NCBI GenBank assembly: GCA_004562975.1
Contig: SFQP01000007.1
Span: 1 to 26,587, forward strand
Direction of reading: 5' to 3'
DNA from: a bacterium
GTDB lineage: Bacteria; Bacteroidota; Bacteroidia; Bacteroidales; Bacteroidaceae
Length of the DNA: 26,587 nt
Of this stretch, positions 24,439-26,587 are shown piece by piece. The notes under the pieces were generated by a model, which was not told the DNA's origin, ran no database searches, and saw nothing but the letters and a program-made list of their open reading frames with translations. The first letter of the stretch is position 1. The number at the start of each line of letters is the position of its first letter. The translations under genes were made by a program, and so were the position numbers.

Positions 24439-24636
24439 ATGCCAAAAGTTAAGACTAATTCTGGTGCAAAGAAGCGTTTCGTGCTCACCGGAACGGGTAA
24501 GATCAAAAGACGTCATGCTTACCACAGTCACATCCTGACCAAGAAGACCAAGAAGCAAAAGCGCAACCTCGACCACGTTGCCATCGTTGACGGCACCAAC
24601 GTACGTCAGGTACGCGAACTTCTCTGCCTCCGCTAA
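24439..24636 (+). CDS. rpmI: 50S ribosomal protein L35
   Basis: A 65-residue basic protein with the unmistakable L35 sequence: [20 protein letters not shown], then [20 protein letters not shown] and a short C-terminus ([11 protein letters not shown]). Length and order (infC-rpmI-rplT) are standard. It lies 89 nt after infC and 148 nt before rplT, spacers that are wide for one operon. Confidence 0.98.
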   Translation: MPKVKTNSGAKKRFVLTGTGKIKRRHAYHSHILTKKTKKQKRNLDHVAIVDGTNVRQVRELLCLR

Positions 24637-24664
24637 TCTTCAACGCCTCAGGCACAGAATTAAC

Positions 24665-24689
24665 ATGGAAGTTCCTCAGAACCTTCCAT
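24665..24689 (+). promoter_or_regulatory. Hairpin in the rpmI-rplT spacer
   Basis: ATGGAAG (24665-24671) and CTTCCAT (24683-24689) pair, with TTC/GAA inside, a bulged C at 24682 and a CTCA loop. No T-run follows, so read-through is expected. It may be an mRNA-processing or L20-binding site. Confidence 0.4.
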
Positions 24690-24784
24690 CTTACACAAAC
24701 AAGTCTAACCGGATGCTTAGCTCACAAGTCCAGCCCAAAACAAACCATAACAGGCGGCGCTAACTTCCAAAACGAAAAAACAAA

Positions 24785-25129
24785 ATGCCAAGATCAGTCA
24801 ATCACGTAGCTTCAAGAGCAAAGCGTAAGAGAATCCTCAAACTCACCCGTGGCTACTTCGGTGCCCGCAAGAATGTTTGGACCGTTGCCAAGAACACTTG
24901 GGAAAAAGGTCTTACCTACGCCTTCCGCGACCGTCGCAACAAAAAGCGCAACTTCCGCGCCCTGTGGATCCAGCGTATCAACGCTGCTGCCCGTTTGGAA
25001 GGTCTTTCTTACTCTCAGCTCATGGGTGGCCTCCACAAGGCCGGCATCGAAATCAACCGCAAGGTGCTTGCCGACCTCGCCGTGAACAACCCCCAGGCTT
25101 TCAAAGCCATCGTAGCCAAGGCTAAATAA
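24785..25129 (+). CDS. rplT: 50S ribosomal protein L20
   Basis: A 114-residue basic protein essential for early assembly of the large subunit. The N-terminal extension [20 protein letters not shown] and the segments [35 protein letters not shown] and [20 protein letters not shown] are diagnostic. L20 represses its own operon in several bacteria. It is the last gene before a strong terminator. Confidence 0.98.
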   Translation: MPRSVNHVASRAKRKRILKLTRGYFGARKNVWTVAKNTWEKGLTYAFRDRRNKKRNFRALWIQRINAAARLEGLSYSQLMGGLHKAGIEINRKVLADLAVNNPQAFKAIVAKAK

Positions 25130-25150
25130 TCAATCGCCCATATAGTTGGT

Positions 25151-25186
25151 AAAAGGAGCAACTCCTCATGGAGTCGCTCCTTTTTT
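25151..25186 (+). terminator. Intrinsic terminator after rplT
   Basis: AAAAGGAGC (25151-25159), ACTCC/GGAGT inside with a TCAT loop, GCTCC (25176-25180) and T6 (25181-25186). One A-C mismatch lies within an otherwise paired stem. It ends the ribosomal-protein operon. Confidence 0.93.
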
Positions 25187-25571
25187 ATGCTGACACGGAA
25201 AGGGGTATATACGTCATTTTCCCTCAGAACAGCATTCACGCCTTCACAAAAAGCTCTTTTTCCGCTGATTTCCATTAGTTTCAGGTGTGAAGATTTGGAG
25301 ATGGAGCATTCACCGCCGAATGTACTGCGTGCTGCTTTCCCTCTAAATTCCAACGCTTTTCTATGTGAACACCCGCGCCGCCAAACCTTCACACGTTTCC
25401 CGGACTACCCATGTGAAGGTTTGTAAGCCCATGTGAATGTTCGGGATTCCAACCCTTCACACGCCAACACCCTGAAAATCAAGGGAAACCCTCCGCTTTG
25501 TGAACGCATGAACAGGACTCGGAGGAAATTAGTCCCGTATCACCGTGCGTGCGAAGTGGATATGTCTCTCA

Positions 25572-25595
25572 ATTCGTTACTCCATTCGTTACTCC
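25572..25595 (+). repeat. 12-bp tandem duplication
   Basis: ATTCGTTACTCC is repeated twice without a spacer inside the hexamer-array region. Confidence 0.8.
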
Positions 25596-25665
25596 ATCAT
25601 CCGGTTGCATTCACCAAAACCGGCACCAAACAAGATGCCTTCACTTTATCAGGGATTTAGTCCTT

Positions 25666-25724
25666 ACAAGTCCCGGACTATTTTTCACAACTCGCCGATT
25701 AGGAAAAAATAGTCCTGGACTTGT
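25666..25724. repeat. 20-bp inverted repeat with 19-nt loop
   Basis: Arms 25666-25685 and 25705-25724 match at 19 of 20 positions; the inner 11 bp (GGACTATTTTT and its complement) are perfect. One hexamer of the array lies at the start of the loop and another overlaps the end of the 3' arm. Confidence 0.8.
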
Positions 25725-25797
25725 GAAAGCCATCTGGCTGCTTCTTCGGGCGTACCTCAAAAAAAATTCACAAACTGTGCAAGTCAACGACACTATT

Positions 25798-25829
25798 TTT
25801 GCCACGTCACTTTCCGGGCCGTACTTTTG
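25798..25829 (+). promoter_or_regulatory. Promoter of the VapE-like gene
   Basis: TTTG (25798-25801), 20 nt, then TACTTTTG (25822-25829). TATTTTTG (25794-25801) upstream also fits the -7 consensus and could be a second promoter. The start codon is 42 nt after the second -7 element. Confidence 0.75.
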
Positions 25830-25871
25830 CACCACGAACCCCACACATTAAAAAAACTTCATTCATTTACC

Positions 25872-26587
25872 ATGAAAACCACACTCATCGAACTATGGCA
25901 CGCCCTGGTTCTTCGTCTGAAAGGACGCTTCAATCCCCGTGTTCTCTGGACCAAATTCATCGAAATCGTTACCCGTAAGAAACTCGTTGCCGGTAAAACT
26001 CCGATACCCCCAATGCCGGCAGCGAAGACAGCGGAAAAATCAAAGACCACAAAGACCACCTTGACATCTCCCACCCTCCAGCGAGCTGGTGGCAGCGTGG
26101 AAACCCATGCGCTGGATGCGGTTGCCCCGGTTGGAGCGGCTGACACTTCCGACGCACAGAACGACCGCTACATCACCCCCTCGCGCATCCGCAGGATCGT
26201 GGATGAACGGTGGCAGTTGCGCTACAACGAGCTGGACAACAACATCGAACTGCGCGAACGCGAAGGCTCGGCGGACTTCCTGCCCATGACCGACCGCCTG
26301 CACAACACGCTGGTCATGAACGTGCAGGAAGAGCTGCCGCAGTGCTACCGCAGCTGGGTGGACTGCTACCTCTATTCCGAGGCCGTACCCTCTTACCACC
26401 CCCTGCGCCAGTACCTGCACGACCTGCCGCAGTGGGACGGCACCGATCGCGTGGGCCGCGTGGCCTCCATGGTCAGCGACGACCCCCAGTGGCACCTCGT
26501 GTTCCGCCGCTGGCTGCGCGCCATGGTGGCCGGATGGATGCAGGCCGGGGAAGGGCGCACCGCCTTCGTGAACCACCTCGCCCCCGT
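25872..26587 (+). CDS. VapE/VirE-type (virulence-associated E) family protein, 3' end outside window
   Basis: The frame from ATG 25872 stays open to the window edge (238 codons). The first 95 residues are a basic, low-complexity lead (KTAEKSKTTKTTLTSPTLQR) after a Trp-containing helix. From about residue 98 the sequence resembles the N-terminal part of VapE-type phage or plasmid helicase/primase-associated ATPases: RYITPSRIRRIVDERWQLRY, HPLRQYLHDLPQWDGTDRVG with the family W-x-G-x-D-R motif, and FRRWLRAMVAGWM. The P-loop expected a little further on lies beyond the edge. Such proteins are typical of prophages, satellites and integrated plasmids, so an integrated element may begin here. The hexamer array and a consensus promoter precede it. 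Confidence 0.8.
   Translation, partial: MKTTLIELWHALVLRLKGRFNPRVLWTKFIEIVTRKKLVAGKTPIPPMPAAKTAEKSKTTKTTLTSPTLQRAGGSVETHALDAVAPVGAADTSDAQNDRYITPSRIRRIVDERWQLRYNELDNNIELREREGSADFLPMTDRLHNTLVMNVQEELPQCYRSWVDCYLYSEAVPSYHPLRQYLHDLPQWDGTDRVGRVASMVSDDPQWHLVFRRWLRAMVAGWMQAGEGRTAFVNHLAP

Larger units (their letters stand above)
25243..25772. repeat. Array of TTCACA/TGTGAA hexamers in a gene-free stretch
   Basis: The 25187-25871 interval holds no gene I can support. Eleven exact hexamers occur in 530 bp: TTCACA at 25243, 25388, 25456, 25684 and 25767; TGTGAA at 25286, 25364, 25412, 25432, 25499 and 25722. Chance would give well under one. Two copies form a perfect 12-bp inverted repeat, CAAACCTTCACA (25382-25393) and TGTGAAGGTTTG (25412-25423). 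Near-misses (TTCACC, TTCACG, TTCACT) occur nearby. The layout resembles protein-binding iterons. Confidence 0.75.

Overview
The window looks like chromosomal DNA from a Bacteroidales bacterium, probably close to Bacteroides/Phocaeicola. Three things point there. Housekeeping proteins (GyrA, ThrS, IF3, L35, L20, RlmI, DUF5063) have the sequence style of that order. Several promoters fit the Bacteroidota consensus (-33 TTTG, about 19-20 nt, -7 TAnnTTTG). Surface genes include a TonB-dependent receptor with a carboxypeptidase-regulatory-like N-terminal domain. Core genes are fairly GC-rich for this group by eye, while 17.2-18.8 kb and parts of 25.2-25.9 kb are clearly richer in A+T. Genus and species cannot be fixed from the sequence alone.

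Layout. (1) 1-8.7 kb, plus strand: the 3' end of gyrA, two secreted TPR proteins that look like paralogues, an M3 peptidyl-dipeptidase, dCMP deaminase, a C-terminal processing protease (S41) and 5-formyltetrahydrofolate cyclo-ligase. (2) 8.8-14.1 kb, plus strand: a glycan cassette with a dTDP-sugar 3,4-ketoisomerase, a FemAB/GNAT-like acyltransferase, a DegT/DnrJ sugar aminotransferase and three GT2-type glycosyltransferases, two of which are a tandem pair. The enzymes suggest a 3-amino-3,6-dideoxyhexose that is made, perhaps N-acylated, and transferred. (3) 14.3-16.9 kb, minus strand: a single TonB-dependent receptor without a SusD partner. (4) 17.0-18.7 kb: tRNA-Arg(UCU) with its own promoter and terminator, then an AT-rich stretch holding a frameshifted membrane-protein gene, a 31-bp perfect inverted repeat, a second hairpin and a minus-strand hicA-hicB toxin-antitoxin pair. 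(5) 18.8-21.2 kb, plus strand: DUF5063 protein, a DEDDy 3'-5' exonuclease and RlmI. (6) 21.6-25.2 kb, plus strand: thrS, infC, rpmI, rplT, ending at a strong terminator. (7) 25.2-26.6 kb: a noncoding stretch full of TTCACA/TGTGAA hexamers, then a gene cut by the window edge that encodes a VapE/VirE-type protein.

The main items beyond ordinary annotation are: a repeated module (18769-18869, 21252-21447) that combines two competing hairpins with a promoter and sits before both the RlmI operon and thrS; the hexamer array in front of the VapE gene, which could be an origin or a protein-loading region; the 31-bp perfect inverted repeat; a T8-tract frameshift; and structured leaders or spacers in the thrS-infC-rpmI-rplT region. 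No wholly new multi-gene system can be demonstrated from this sequence. The repeat module and the hexamer array/VapE pair are the best candidates to follow up.
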